Made by a program: the position numbers and the translations under genes
In this document: piece after piece, positions 8,548-18,375 of the stretch
Layout: every line of letters begins with the position of its first letter
Position numbering within the stretch: the stretch's first letter is position 1
Notes under the pieces: generated by a model
The model's database searches: none
Told to the model about the DNA's origin: nothing
What the model saw: the letters and a program-made list of their open reading frames with translations, nothing else
NCBI RefSeq assembly: GCF_001641265.1
Contig: NW_020167520.1
Location: 310,001-374,000 of the forward strand
Direction of reading: 5' to 3'
From: Pseudogymnoascus destructans
Taxonomy: Eukaryota > Ascomycota > Leotiomycetes > Thelebolales > Thelebolaceae
Length of the DNA: 64,000 bases

Positions 8548-11500
8548 TGTTCCTTGTTGGTTCCCACGAATTATCCGTAGGTTCGTAATTTTCCCATTTT
8601 ATCAAAAACTCTTCTCGACGTCCTACTAACCTTCTGTCTAGGATCGCTTCGACCTCATATTCGATTATCTCATTCTTGGGTTGGAGTTCGGTGTCGGTCG
8701 CAATTGGGGTATTTCCTCTTGCTGGTTCCAGTAGTGAGACATGAAATACCGGGTGTAGTCTAGACTTCCTGGGTAGCTGCAGTCTGTAATTAACTGAGCT
8801 GACTTTGTTCAATATTTTGAATGGTCCCAATTTCTTGAAGTCCAACTTTGTGCTTGGTCGTTTCGTTTTGATATGTTTCCGGAGTAGGTATACTTTATCC
8901 CCCTCCTTGAAGGCAGGTTCCATACTGCGCTTCTTGTTTGCGTATGCGGCGGATCGTTCATTTAAGAATTGGATGTCCGTCGCAAGTTGTTCGTGGAACG
9001 ATTTCAGTTGTTCCACCACGATCAGGGCTTGTTCAGCTCGTGATTCATCCGGTCTTGGTTGCCTATATGCTTCTGGCTGGTAGCCATAATTGGCAAAGAA
9101 CGGTGAGACTTTCGTTGCTTCTGTCATCGCGCTGTTATATGCAAACTGTGCGATGGGTAAGATCTGAACCCAGTTATCCTGTTGATGATTGACATAGCTT
9201 CGCAGGTACTGTTCAAGGGTCTGATTTAATCTTTCTGTTTGGCCATCTGTCTGGGGATGAAAAGCTGTTGATAGCTTATGATTTGTTCCCAGTAGCGCCA
9301 TCAATGATTTCCAGAATTTCGAAGTAAAGAGCTTGTCTCTATCTGAGATGATTTCTTCTGGCATCCCATGATCGGCTAATATGACTCGAATGAAGGTATA
9401 TGCGAGCGCCTCGGCGTCGCTAGCTTCTAGATATGGTATAAACTTCCCATATTTCGTGAGTCTTTCCGTGATGACGAGGATAGAGTCGTATTCTATTCCT
9501 GTTAACGGGTCCTTGGAGGGTGGAAGCTTGACGATGAAGTCCAAAGCTATTGATTTCCACGCTCCTTTTGGTACTGGTGTCGACTTGAGTTGTCCGTATG
9601 GCAGATGCCTATTGGATTTTGACTTGCTGCAAATGTCGCACTCTCTTACCACTGTCTCTACCTGCTTCCTCATACCTGGGAAGTAGTAGTGTCGAGTGAT
9701 TCGTTCGAAGGTTCGTGTTACTCCCTGATGACCGTGTGCTGGTAACGAGTGTTGTTCTTGCACCAGCGGGCGTCTCATTTGACTTGGGACATACACTAAC
9801 CCTTTGTATCGAATCAATCCTTGTTCGTCGATGGTGAAGTCGCCTTCGACTTTGGACAAGACTCGCTTGGCGCATTCGTCTGTTGCGTAAGCTTTCTTGA
9901 GTCTTTCCTCGAGTTCTGTATCTTCGATGACTGAGATCGTCGCTAGTAACTCGTTGTACTGTATTCCTGCATCTGTTTTCTTCAGAATTGCTCTAGGTCT
10001 TTCTTCCTTTGGGCCGGCGTAGTCGGTCCGTCTGCTGAGAGCGTCTGCTCTTGCATTCTCGGAGCCCTTGCGATAGGTTATCGTGAAGTTGTAGGCTGCG
10101 AGGGTTTCTGCCCAGCGGACTTGTCTGCGGTTTAAAACCTTGGTCGTGGTGAAGTATATGAGGTTCTTGTGATCCGTCCATACCTGCACAGGGTAGGTGG
10201 ATCCCTCAAGATATACTCGCCACTGCTCAAAGGCAACGACAATAGCCAGTAGCTCCTTGTCGTGGATGTCGTAATTGAGTTCCGCGGGTGACAGTTTCCT
10301 AGAGTAGTACGCGATTGGTTTGAACTTACCGTTCTCGTCTGGTTGATTCAGACATGCTCCAATTGCGAAGTCAGAAGAGTCCGTTTCGAGGATGATCTTC
10401 TTTGCAGGGTCAAATGTAGCAAGGATAGGTGCTTCCGTGAACTTCGTCTTAAGTTCCTGGAAAGCAGCCTCTGCCTTGTCCGTCCATTTGAATTCGAGAT
10501 CCTTTCTGGTAAGCTCCGTGAGTGGTTGAGCTACCTTGGAATATCCCGAGATGAATCTTCGGTAGAAGTTGGCGAAGCCTAGGAAGGCTTGCACTTCCTT
10601 GACCGTGGTCGGTGTTGGCCATTCCAACACTGCCGTTACTTTTGCTTGGTCCATCTTGATGCCGTGCGTTCCAATAATGTAACCCAAGAATTCGACTTGG
10701 TTTTTATGGAACTCGCACTTCTCTGGTTTGAGGAGTAAGCTGTACTCCTTTAGTTTCTTCAGGACGAGTTTGACATGCTTGACATGCTCCTCCTTGGTTG
10801 CTGAATACACCAGGACGTCATCTAGGTAGACAATGGTAAAGATGTCTAAGTATTCATGCAAAGCATCATTCATCAGTCATTGCATAGATGCGGGTGCGTT
10901 TGTTAGCCCAAAGGGCATGACTTGATACTCGAATAGGCCATAGCGGGTGCGGAATGCTGTTTTCCACTCTTCCCCAGCCTTGATTCGGATCAGGTTGTAT
11001 GCTCCTCGCAGATCTAGCTTACTGAAGATCTTTGCTCCTTGAAATCTATCGTGTAGTTCGTTGATTAACAGCAGGGCATACCTGTCCTTGATTGTGATGT
11101 TGTTCAACGCTCGATAGTCCACACATAACCGTAGGGAGCCGTCTTTCTTTGGTACGAAAAGCACCGGACTTCCTGCGGGTGACGTGGATGGTTTGATGAA
11201 TCCTTTTGCTAGGTTATCATCAATGTACTCCTTGAGTACCTTTAGCTCTTTTTCTGATAGCTGATATATTGGTCCGAACGGTGGACTCTTGTCTTTCTCC
11301 AAGGGTATCTCGTGATCCCATGGTTGGTGCTTAGGAAGCGCCTCGTTCTTAGGGCCTTCCTGGAATAATTGCTCGTATTCCTTGTACTCCACCGGTATAC
11401 TCGTCGGTGAGGATGCCTGGGCTAGGTCATCGAGCTCGGAGGTTGCACATAACTCCTTCCGGCCCTGGGAGGGTTTCTCCCGTTGTCGCGTGTCCGTCCG

Positions 11501-11956
11501 TTGTTCACACGCGCACTGGCTCATCACAACTTTCTCGTTCCACCAGTCAATCTGGGGGTTGTGTTTCTTGAGCCATGGCACACCAAGGATGCACGCATGG
11601 TTGTCCATGTGCACGATGTCAAACTGAATCGTTTCCTTGTGCCCGTGTAGCATGACCATTTCCAATGGGACCGTTTCGTGGGTCACCATTCCTTCATTAG
11701 TCGAGATGGGCTCTCCATCTACGACCATTAACGGGTATGGTTCGGCTTTCATTGTTGTTTTGAAGCCCTGTGTATCTGCTACTTTCTTTGTCATAAAGTT
11801 GCCCGTCGCTCCTGAGTCAATCATTGCTCGGAGGTGTCGCTGTTGTATCTTAGCGACCACATATAGTTGCATGCTGCCCGTCGTGGCGCATAGTTGGTCT
11901 GTACTAGGCCTCTTCGTGTCGCTCGCCGGTGGCCTACCATCGAGGACTCCTAGTTT
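8420..11956 (-). pseudogene. pol: Gypsy-1 pol polyprotein: protease, RT, RNase H, integrase, chromodomain; one nonsense codon
   Basis: The frame enters from gag at the slippery site and continues [15 protein letters not shown]. Domains in order: aspartic protease ([12 protein letters not shown]), reverse transcriptase ([17 protein letters not shown], then VYLDDVLVYS), RNase H (ETDSSDFAIGACLNQ), integrase with an HHCC finger (HGHQGVTR ... CDICSKSK) and catalytic D/D/E region (LDFIVKLP, ISDRDKLFTSKFW, FHPQTDGQTERLN), and a C-terminal chromodomain (YEVEAILDRRLVGRREEFLI ... WEPTRNI). A single TGA at 10,877-10,879 (NAPASMQ*LMNDAL) breaks the RT just before its YLDD motif. Arg is usual at that place, so a CGA-to-TGA change is likely. 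Everything else is open, so the insertion is recent. The chromodomain places it in the chromovirus branch. Confidence 0.9.
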
Positions 11957-12687
11957 TTTGACTCGTCCGAGGAAGGATAGTATTCATCCGCTTCCAATGG
12001 TGGTCCTTGGGGAGATCGTTTCCCTCGCTCTTCTGCTTCGTCTAGCAGATGTGGGTATTTCTTGTATACCTGTTCGCTTTTGATAGGCAAGTCCCCTTCA
12101 GACTGGCTTCGCCTGAGGGCGTGAACTTGCTCTGCGTCTCTGAAGTGTATCCTGGGCGAGGATCGGGGAAACAACTGATTCTGGTGTTTCTTTTTCCAGT
12201 GGAGCTTGCAGTCATCTTTGCTGCAATACTCCCAGTAGACATACGCGTGCCAGGGATGATCAGTCTCTGTTGCGTCTGTCGTTGATAGTTCCCGCTGTCC
12301 TCTCACCCATGCACTATCTTCCCTCGGAGGCGTGGAGAACGTGTCTAGTTGCTCCATGGCTCTCCTTTCGATGCGTGGAGTGGGTCTCGCATTTTCCCGT
12401 CGGAGCATATCTCTGGCTTTCTCGTCGTACTTCTTCAGGGCTCTCCTGCGGTCCTGGTAGTAAAGTTCGACGCTTTTCATATACTTCAGTTTAGCCATAT
12501 GCTCAACATCCTTCTCCAGTTCTTCCGCTTCTTGGGCTTCCAACTTAGCTACGTCTTGGGACGTGCCAAGCAGCCTGCGGGTATTCGTTAGTTGGTCGTA
12601 GTATCTCCAGAGGTCATCCTTGCAGTCGTCCACCTTGCATTTTAACGGAAGTCCCTGTAACAGGTTCCCGTAGAGGTCTTTAAGCAT
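11950..12687 (-). CDS. gag: Gypsy-1 gag-like structural protein
   Basis: This is a 245-codon ORF starting at the ATG at 12,685-12,687 and ending in TAG at 11,950-11,952. It is very charged and helical in appearance ([20 protein letters not shown]). It has a Cys/His cluster [18 protein letters not shown] in place of a standard CCHC knuckle, and an acidic tail ([14 protein letters not shown]). The last codons overlap a -1 slippery heptamer leading into pol. The start of gag could lie further upstream in the deleted 5' part. The ORF itself is uninterrupted. Confidence 0.75.
   Translation of the reverse strand: MLKDLYGNLLQGLPLKCKVDDCKDDLWRYYDQLTNTRRLLGTSQDVAKLEAQEAEELEKDVEHMAKLKYMKSVELYYQDRRRALKKYDEKARDMLRRENARPTPRIERRAMEQLDTFSTPPREDSAWVRGQRELSTTDATETDHPWHAYVYWEYCSKDDCKLHWKKKHQNQLFPRSSPRIHFRDAEQVHALRRSQSEGDLPIKSEQVYKKYPHLLDEAEERGKRSPQGPPLEADEYYPSSDESKN
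11953..11959 (-). promoter_or_regulatory. -1 programmed frameshift site AAAAAAC at the gag-pol junction
   Basis: In the gag frame the minus strand reads TCA AAA AAC TAG, so the heptamer A AAA AAC fits X XXY YYZ exactly and is followed at once by the gag stop. Shifting back one base gives AAA CTA GGA GTC CTC GAT, which is the pol frame. The same heptamer followed by TAG is conserved in gypsy-2 (minus strand, about 25,871-25,877). I did not model the downstream RNA structure. Confidence 0.7.
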
Positions 12688-12741
12688 GGGGATTTTCCTC
12701 TGGCCATTGGGCTTGTCTCGTTCGGCCCTAATCTTCGCGTG

Positions 12742-12983
12742 GGACTCTTAGGACTCTTCTCATCATCCTGCGAGTCCATCACGTGCCTAGTGGACTCCTG
12801 GGAACTCACTCGAGTCCTCAGAGTCCTGGACTCTTAGGACTCTTCTCATCATCCTGCGAGTCCGTCACGTGATACTTTCGGAACTACTATTCCCCGCTGC
12901 CCCTCCAGGTACCAGGGCCGGTCTCATGCGACCTCCCTCCTTCCTGTCCTGTAGTTGGCCAGCCTTCTTGTTCCGTCGTAACA
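12742..12983 (-). repeat. Truncated 5' LTR of gypsy-1
   Basis: This segment matches 7,643-7,884 base for base in length, and only a few positions differ (for example ACTTTCGG against ACTTTTGG). It stops abruptly at GGGACTCTTAGG. The missing R/U5 part and primer-binding site were lost by a deletion reaching to just upstream of gag. Confidence 0.8.
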
Positions 12984-13750
12984 TCCTCCCCCTAATATCC
13001 GCATTTGCTGGCTTCCAGCTAACAGTACCAGTCGTTTCCAGCCTCTTGATCAATGAATTATTCAAAATTTTAAAGCTTATTATCGACAACATTGGCTTCA
13101 GTTTATAATTGACACTATCGATTCAAATCAAGATCCACAGAAACTTATGAATCTTCGACTCGCTCTTCGCTGGATTATTCGTGCTTGGAATACAGAGGTT
13201 ATGAAGACTACGATATACAACTGTTTCCAGAAATCTACACTTGTTTCAAATCCAATTATCCTTCTGACAATAATGATACCTACTGGAATACAAGAACTCT
13301 ATAACCAAGCGATAACTATAGCATCAATTACAGACTCAATGGCTATTTCGAACTTTCTAAACTCTGTGGAAGAGGCTGGAGCAGTAGAAGGAGAGACTAC
13401 TGATGAAGAACTACTTGAGGAGATAATAGAGGGGCAACTTGGGCATCAGAACTCTAAAAATGATAACGAAGAGGAGGAGCAGCCTGAGCAGCCTGCGCCT
13501 ACGGCAAAGGAGGCCCAGGATGCCCTCCGGATACTGATTGAGTATTCTGAAGGCCAGGATGCCCTTACTACGGGGCATATACGGGCACTAGAGCGGCTGC
13601 AAACAGCCTTTGAGGCTATTCAAGCCCAGTCACAGCAGCAGGTTACATTAGATAGGTGGATTACATAATATTACTCTATATAACGATATATACGATAAGA
13701 CGATGGAAATCCTTGCTACGGATGCCATCGTCTTAACAAGGGTTTGACTG
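12984..13750 (+). pseudogene. pogo/Fot1-like transposase, C-terminal half with 3' terminal repeat, cut by gypsy-1
   Basis: Translation from 12,986 gives PPNIRICWLPANSTSRFQPL DQ, then one TGA, then FKAYYRQHWLQFIIDTID and LRLALRWIIRAWNTEVMKTT, matching the DDE-3/pogo transposase C-terminal half. It also aligns well with the element at 32,591-34,431 (RILWLPPNSTSRFQPLDKG). An acidic C-terminal tail ends in LDRWIT. The 3' end of the element reads GGGTTTGACTG followed by TA at 13,751-13,752, the expected target dinucleotide. The N-terminal half is missing at the gypsy-1 junction. Confidence 0.75.
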
Positions 13751-14076
13751 TATCTATGGTTACATGACATCAATCTAAGGTGATTACTAACCATTACTCT
13801 AACTACAATAGGTATCTAGCTTGCTGTAAGTCTTTAACAGATAACTGTCAAGTGTCTACAGTCCTATTTCCTAATTAGGAAATAGTGGAGTTCACAGGGT
13901 GCAAGGTTTGTATAGGGGTTTTAGGCTATATTTATCGATTTTTCTACACTAACTATATACAGGCATGTAAAATGAGCTGTTTTACAGCTGCTGAATTCAA
14001 CGCAACCGCGGAACCACCGCCTATGGTGATGAGCGTGATGAGCGTGTCCGAAGGGCCCTGGACTCTAGAGGGGGGG

Positions 14077-14290
14077 TGTTGTCACGGGTAGGTAGGAAGT
14101 AGGAAGCGTTGGTCGCGGGGTTCGCGTTAGGCTGAGCTAACCCCTGATCTGATGGGCAGTTCACCTGTGTACTCCTCGGTATCCCCATCTTTTTACCGAC
14201 TCCATCACGCTCGCAACAAGCCGAGGCCCAAGCACCTCGGTAAAAGCGGAACGGCTCCATTTGCAACTACGTGCTATCAACTTTATAACA
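14077..14290 (+). repeat. Candidate LTR preceded by a polypurine tract
   Basis: The sequence TGTTGTCACGGGTAGG at 14,077 directly follows a purine run (CTAGAGGGGGGG). A matching TTATAACA end is seen at 14,290, giving TGTT...AACA termini. A polypurine tract plus LTR start is what the 3' end of a retrotransposon looks like. I found no second LTR. The stretch 13,751-14,076 otherwise has no clear gene. Confidence 0.4.
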
Positions 14291-14367
14291 TATGAGGCGA
14301 ATGATTGCCCTTTACGTAGTGACATGATTGTAGATTTGTGTATACTATCTAATCCTCCGCAATAATA

Positions 14368-15866
14368 ATGGCAACATCTACAGAATTGAAGCCTTTTGGC
14401 TCGCGGACACCATTCGCAGAGCCCTTGTGGTACTCCCGAAATCTAACCCCGCATTATAACGAGTCCCACCGCAAACTAAGAGCTGCGATAAGAGCGTACG
14501 TCGACGATGAGCTTATCCCTTACGCCTTTGAATGGGAGACTGCAGGGCAAGTGCCAGACTGGGTAAGCTGCGAACCAGAGTTGTGATAACGCAAACTTAC
14601 AGTCTGAATGTAGGCCTTTAAGCGACACACCGAGCTGGGATTTAGTGCCTTGCACACAAAACTTGACAACGTGCGGCTTCCAGGCGATATTCCGTTCAAG
14701 GATTGGGATAACTGGCATACTTTGATTATTACCGATGAGCTAGCACGAGTGGTTAGGCCCCCAGCAAAACATCTGTTGGTTTCGACTTCTAATTTATGAA
14801 AAGGGATACACTGGAGTCTTATGGGGGCTTGGTGGTGGTACCGGCATTGGAGTTCCTCCGATTGTGAACTTTGGAACCCAGGATCAGAAGGACCGCTTTT
14901 TGCCTGGAGTGGCCGACGGTAGTATTCGCTTTTGCTTGGGTATTACGGAGCCAGATGGTAAGGAATCTTCTCCTTAGTTAACGTTTGATAATAGCTGACA
15001 TTCAAAAGCTGGATCCGACGTGGCCAACATCAAGACGACTGCCATCCGTCAAGGCGACCACTACATTGTTAATGGCTCGAAGAAGTGGATTACCAACGGC
15101 ATTTGGGCGGATTATGTCACAGCTGCTGTCCGCACAGGTGGCCCTGGCTCAAAGGGAATTTCAGTGCTCGTAATTCCCATGAAAGTTGAGGGTGTCACCA
15201 CTCGCAAAATGTTCAACTCTGGAGTAGGTGCATCTGGATCTACATTCATAGAATTCGACAATGTGAAGGTTCCCGTGTCAAACTTACTCCACAAGGAAGG
15301 CCGAGGGTTCGAGGTTATCATGTCGAATTTCAACCCGGAGCGAAAGGGTATGATTACATCTGCGTTACGCATGTCGAGGGTGTGCTGCGAGGATGCATAC
15401 AGGCATGCCTGCACGCGCGAGACATTTGGCAAGAAGCTGATTGAAAACCCTATTATTCGAGCCAAATTCCTGAAGATGGGAAGGTTAATCGAGCCTGCCT
15501 TTGCTTTCCTGGAACAGCTAACTTGGATGATGGAGGAGAGTCGGAAGACCGGGAGGACCGATATCAGGATTGGCGGTATGACAGCCATGGGGAAAGTAAT
15601 GGCAACGAGGTGCTTGGAGTCGTGCGTTAGAGAAGCGCAACAGGTTATGGGCGGATTGGGATACTCCAAGGGCGGCAAGGGTGGGAGGATTGAGGCAATC
15701 TCGAGAGACGTGAGAGTTATGGCAGTTGGTAAGTTACTCCCATCCGTTAATATGGGAAGGGTTCTAATTCATACTTGCAGGTGGTGGAAGCGAAGAAATT
15801 CTCAGTGAGCTGGCGCTGAGGGAAGAGGCAAAGGATCTTTTCCTGTACCATAAAACAAAGCTATGA
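14368..15866 (+). CDS. Acyl-CoA dehydrogenase (430 aa, five exons)
   Basis: This is a flavin enzyme that oxidises an acyl-CoA, or a related CoA ester, to the 2-enoyl form. Exons are 14,368-14,562, 14,614-14,751, 14,804-14,957, 15,009-15,728 and 15,781-15,866, with introns of 51, 52, 51 and 52 bp. All joins keep frame. Landmarks are WGLGGGTGIGVPPIVNFGT, ITEPDAGSDVANIKTT (flavin/substrate-binding loop), KKWITNGIWADYV, GFEVIMSNFNPERKGM, TRETFGKKLIENPIIRAKF and the C-terminal REAQQVMGGLGYSKGG. Length and motif order are complete for the family. No N-terminal mitochondrial presequence is obvious, so a peroxisomal or cytosolic site is possible. The donor of intron 2 (GTTAGG) is unusual. Substrate range cannot be told from sequence. 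Confidence 0.9.
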
Positions 15867-16186
15867 TTGCATTATAAGTACTGGGCATATATAGCGAACA
15901 AATACCTTTTATATATTTGGTTTCTTGTATGATATTGGCTTCGAACAAGAGGTTCGCTGGGTGTGACTAGGTTGTGTGAATATACTGTGACCTTGCAAAG
16001 CGCTCATTCACTTATACCCCGTAAGAGACTATGGATCTCCTAGGAATAGACTATACCAATAACTATTTTGCGCTTGCAGCTATTACTCTCTTGCCTCCAC
16101 TGCCATCTTCTCTCAGCGAACCAGGTTCCAGTCCACAAAGTACAAAATACGAGGACAAGCTATTCTCACACCCAACTTTCAACATC

Positions 16187-16465
16187 ATGTCGCTTTCAAC
16201 ACAGCGTTATCCCAGCACCAACCAACCGCCTAAGCACCTCAATACGGAGTATGGGAATAATACACCCGCCGCTCTCGGTCCTTTCCCACTTCCTGATGGC
16301 GACTCTCTGCTATGGGAAGACATAGATCTCCACAGAGAAGCAGTAGTAGCATGCCCCGATCCGACCAAAGAGCTAGACGACATACAGATGCGTGGAGGCT
16401 CAAGGTGGTGTGCGATGTTATGCATTGCTTGCCGTTGGAATTGCTGGAATACGAACAGGAAATAA
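16187..16465 (+). CDS. Small hypothetical ORF
   Basis: A 92-codon ORF begins MSLSTQRYPSTNQPPKHLNT and ends in a Cys/Trp-rich tail (CAMLCIACRWNCWNTNRK). An in-frame ATG at 16,031 would lengthen it to 144 codons. No family is recognised. The central segment (FPLPDGDSLLWEDIDLHREA) looks coding in composition. It sits tail-to-tail with the esterase pseudogene. It may be a real short gene or chance. Confidence 0.3.
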   Translation: MSLSTQRYPSTNQPPKHLNTEYGNNTPAALGPFPLPDGDSLLWEDIDLHREAVVACPDPTKELDDIQMRGGSRWCAMLCIACRWNCWNTNRK

Positions 16466-16639
16466 GCTGTAGCTTGGTTTCGTCACGCAGGAGGGCAAAT
16501 GCAAAGGGTTGTCTTCCCACCTTCTTTGTATCATAGATCGACCGGCATACGTAAGCCTTGGTTTACAGAGCAGACTGTGCAAAGCAAAATGGACAGAGAG
16601 AGATAGGATTAGTCCAATATTTCCAATGAATTTTCGACT

Positions 16640-17660
16640 ATAGTGACCCTATATACGTTCTTTCTCCAACTAAATACAACCGAAACCTACTCACATGCGA
16701 GTACCACTGGTTAGCAGCCTGGCAAGTGCTTCCGCTAGCGCAAACAGTTCCGCCAGTCAATCCCAGACCGCCACACTGTCCATACTTCGCAACGGTGCCG
16801 CTAGCCGCTCCGCCCGTGGCAGTAGTGGGGACACTGGTGCTAGTCGGCGGGTTGGTGCCGGTGGCGCTGAGCTGACTGTTGATGAAGGCCAGTGCCTGCT
16901 GTCCGTACACGTTTCCGTAGCTCTGGTGCGTGTTCGCGTCATTGCCGTTGCAGCAGTAAGGATCAGCGGCATCGCAGTAGCTCTTGATCTTGCTGGCGGA
17001 TGGGCACTGGAAACTCGATGGGCGGGGGGGCGAACTGGGGGTTTTATTAGCTGTGGTTAAGTGTAAAAGGTGGTAGGAAGGCTTACTCCGCCTGCTTGGC
17101 AAGTTCCGACGTTGTAGGACAGGCCCGGGGTGTGGCGTGGGTCACCCATGAAGATGGCAGCCTAGATCATGTTGACGGCTGAAGCTTGGATGGAAATTGA
17201 GGTGTCGCTGATCCCCTCGTTGGTATCACCACCACCGCAGAATGCATCGTCAAAGATTTGACCACCCTATTAACTAGTTAGCTCCTCTCTTCTATAATTC
17301 ACCATCAGCTCCAGCTGGTTTCTAACCTGAGACTATCCGACAAGGACGAGCTGCGTGCTTGGGAACATGGTGTTGAATACACTAGACTCCCTGCTGAACA
17401 GAGTTGGCGTAGCTAACTCCGCCGCAGCTGGATTGTCCACCACAAGCTGGGTAGACAATGGCCTCAGCGGTGGATCCGGAGTGTGCGTTCAGAACCAAGT
17501 TAACAACAACGCCGGCAGTACCGTAGCCTGGAGACACCGAAGTCTCGCGAGCGCCAAAGATGTGAATACCGGGACAGCTGCTCTGGCGTTCCTCAAGTAC
17601 GCCTGCTGGCGTCGCGAGTGCGCCGCCGAGGAGAAGAAGGGAAGTAGCTGCCTTGAACAT
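16640..17660 (-). pseudogene. Cutinase/acetylxylan-esterase family (CE5) with C-terminal CBM1, inactivated
   Basis: The minus strand begins with a signal peptide (MFKAATSLLLLGGALATPAG). CE5 motifs follow: CPGIHIFGARETSVSPGYGT, STQLVLVG-SQ (nucleophile elbow), CGGGDTNEGISD, FMGDPRHTPGLSYNVGTC, RPSSFQCPSASKIKSYCDAA and DPYCCNG. After a Thr/Ser linker comes a fungal cellulose-binding module (YGQCGGLGLTGGTVC). Secreted CE5 enzymes deacetylate xylan or cut cutin. Lesions: a frameshift near 17,384, TAG at 17,333-17,335 inside the GYSQ elbow, TAG at 17,162-17,164 (NMI*AAIF), and an extra base in a seven-C run near 17,024-17,030. Introns near 17,273-17,330 and 17,045-17,090 still look spliceable. Four separate lesions make assembly error an unlikely full explanation. 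Confidence 0.8.
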
Positions 17661-18375
17661 ATTGAGAAGCTGAATAGATAGATGAGTGCTGCTGTAGAAA
17701 TTGGGATCTGGATGTATTCAAGATGGGGAAGGGAAGAAGTGAAAAGAGCAAAGGGAATACTGGCTTTATAGCCATATGAGAATGAGACGGCCCACCCATC
17801 ATGAGGTGGTATTTTCTACCAAGCTTTTCTTGTCTTGATGACCTCTGGAGCCTTTCCTTTCCCCCGGAATGGAAGCTTTCTTTATTTACCCGCCAGAAAC
17901 AAAAAGTCAAGTGCAGTTTCAATAACAAGGTCTCCACCAGCTGTCCAGCGTGCGGGGCTAATGTGGGGATATAGGCACAACACCGAACCGAGCACTTAGA
18001 TTGATATAGACGCCTCAACAATGCAAGCGGCTGCAATAGACTGGCGAAAAAGCCATATATATGGGCCATTTTAAATAATTCGGATCAATCAAATGCAAAA
18101 CAACTGCAGACCACGTGGCCTGGAAGAGGACACCAAGAACGACCTTATCCAACAATGCATCGTCGGATTCGTCGGATGCTAGGCCTAATTATCGTCTTAA
18201 TTAAGATCGATGGTTGACAGCTACTACTTAACAAGCTTAGTAACTTCACCAGCCGGTGTCACAAATTGTATAACAGGCAGTCTGTTCATATCCCGTCCGT
18301 CCCTGCGCCCGTCCGAGGCATCTTCAAGGCCATATGTGGTGAAAGATAGATGGCAAGGGCCAGCACCGTAGCTCA
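17661..18375. other. Intergenic, upstream of the CE5 pseudogene and downstream of BTA1
   Basis: No gene is recognised. The segment should hold the old promoter of the esterase and the 3' untranslated region of the lipid synthase. Confidence 0.4.

Larger units (their letters stand above)
7410..12983 (-). mobile_element. Gypsy-1: near-complete Ty3/gypsy chromovirus
   Basis: The element reads on the minus strand: truncated 5' LTR (12,742-12,983), gag (11,950-12,687), pol in the -1 frame (8,420 to about 11,956), an antisense ORF (7,981-8,547) and a complete 3' LTR (7,410-7,884). The two LTRs align over 242 bp without gaps. The 5' LTR lacks the last 233 bp (R/U5 side), and the primer-binding region is lost with it, so the copy cannot replicate. 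Flanks (CTCAT left, TCCTC right) do not form a duplication. The right flank is a pogo transposase cut in mid-frame. The left flank is unrelated to pogo. Confidence 0.9.
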
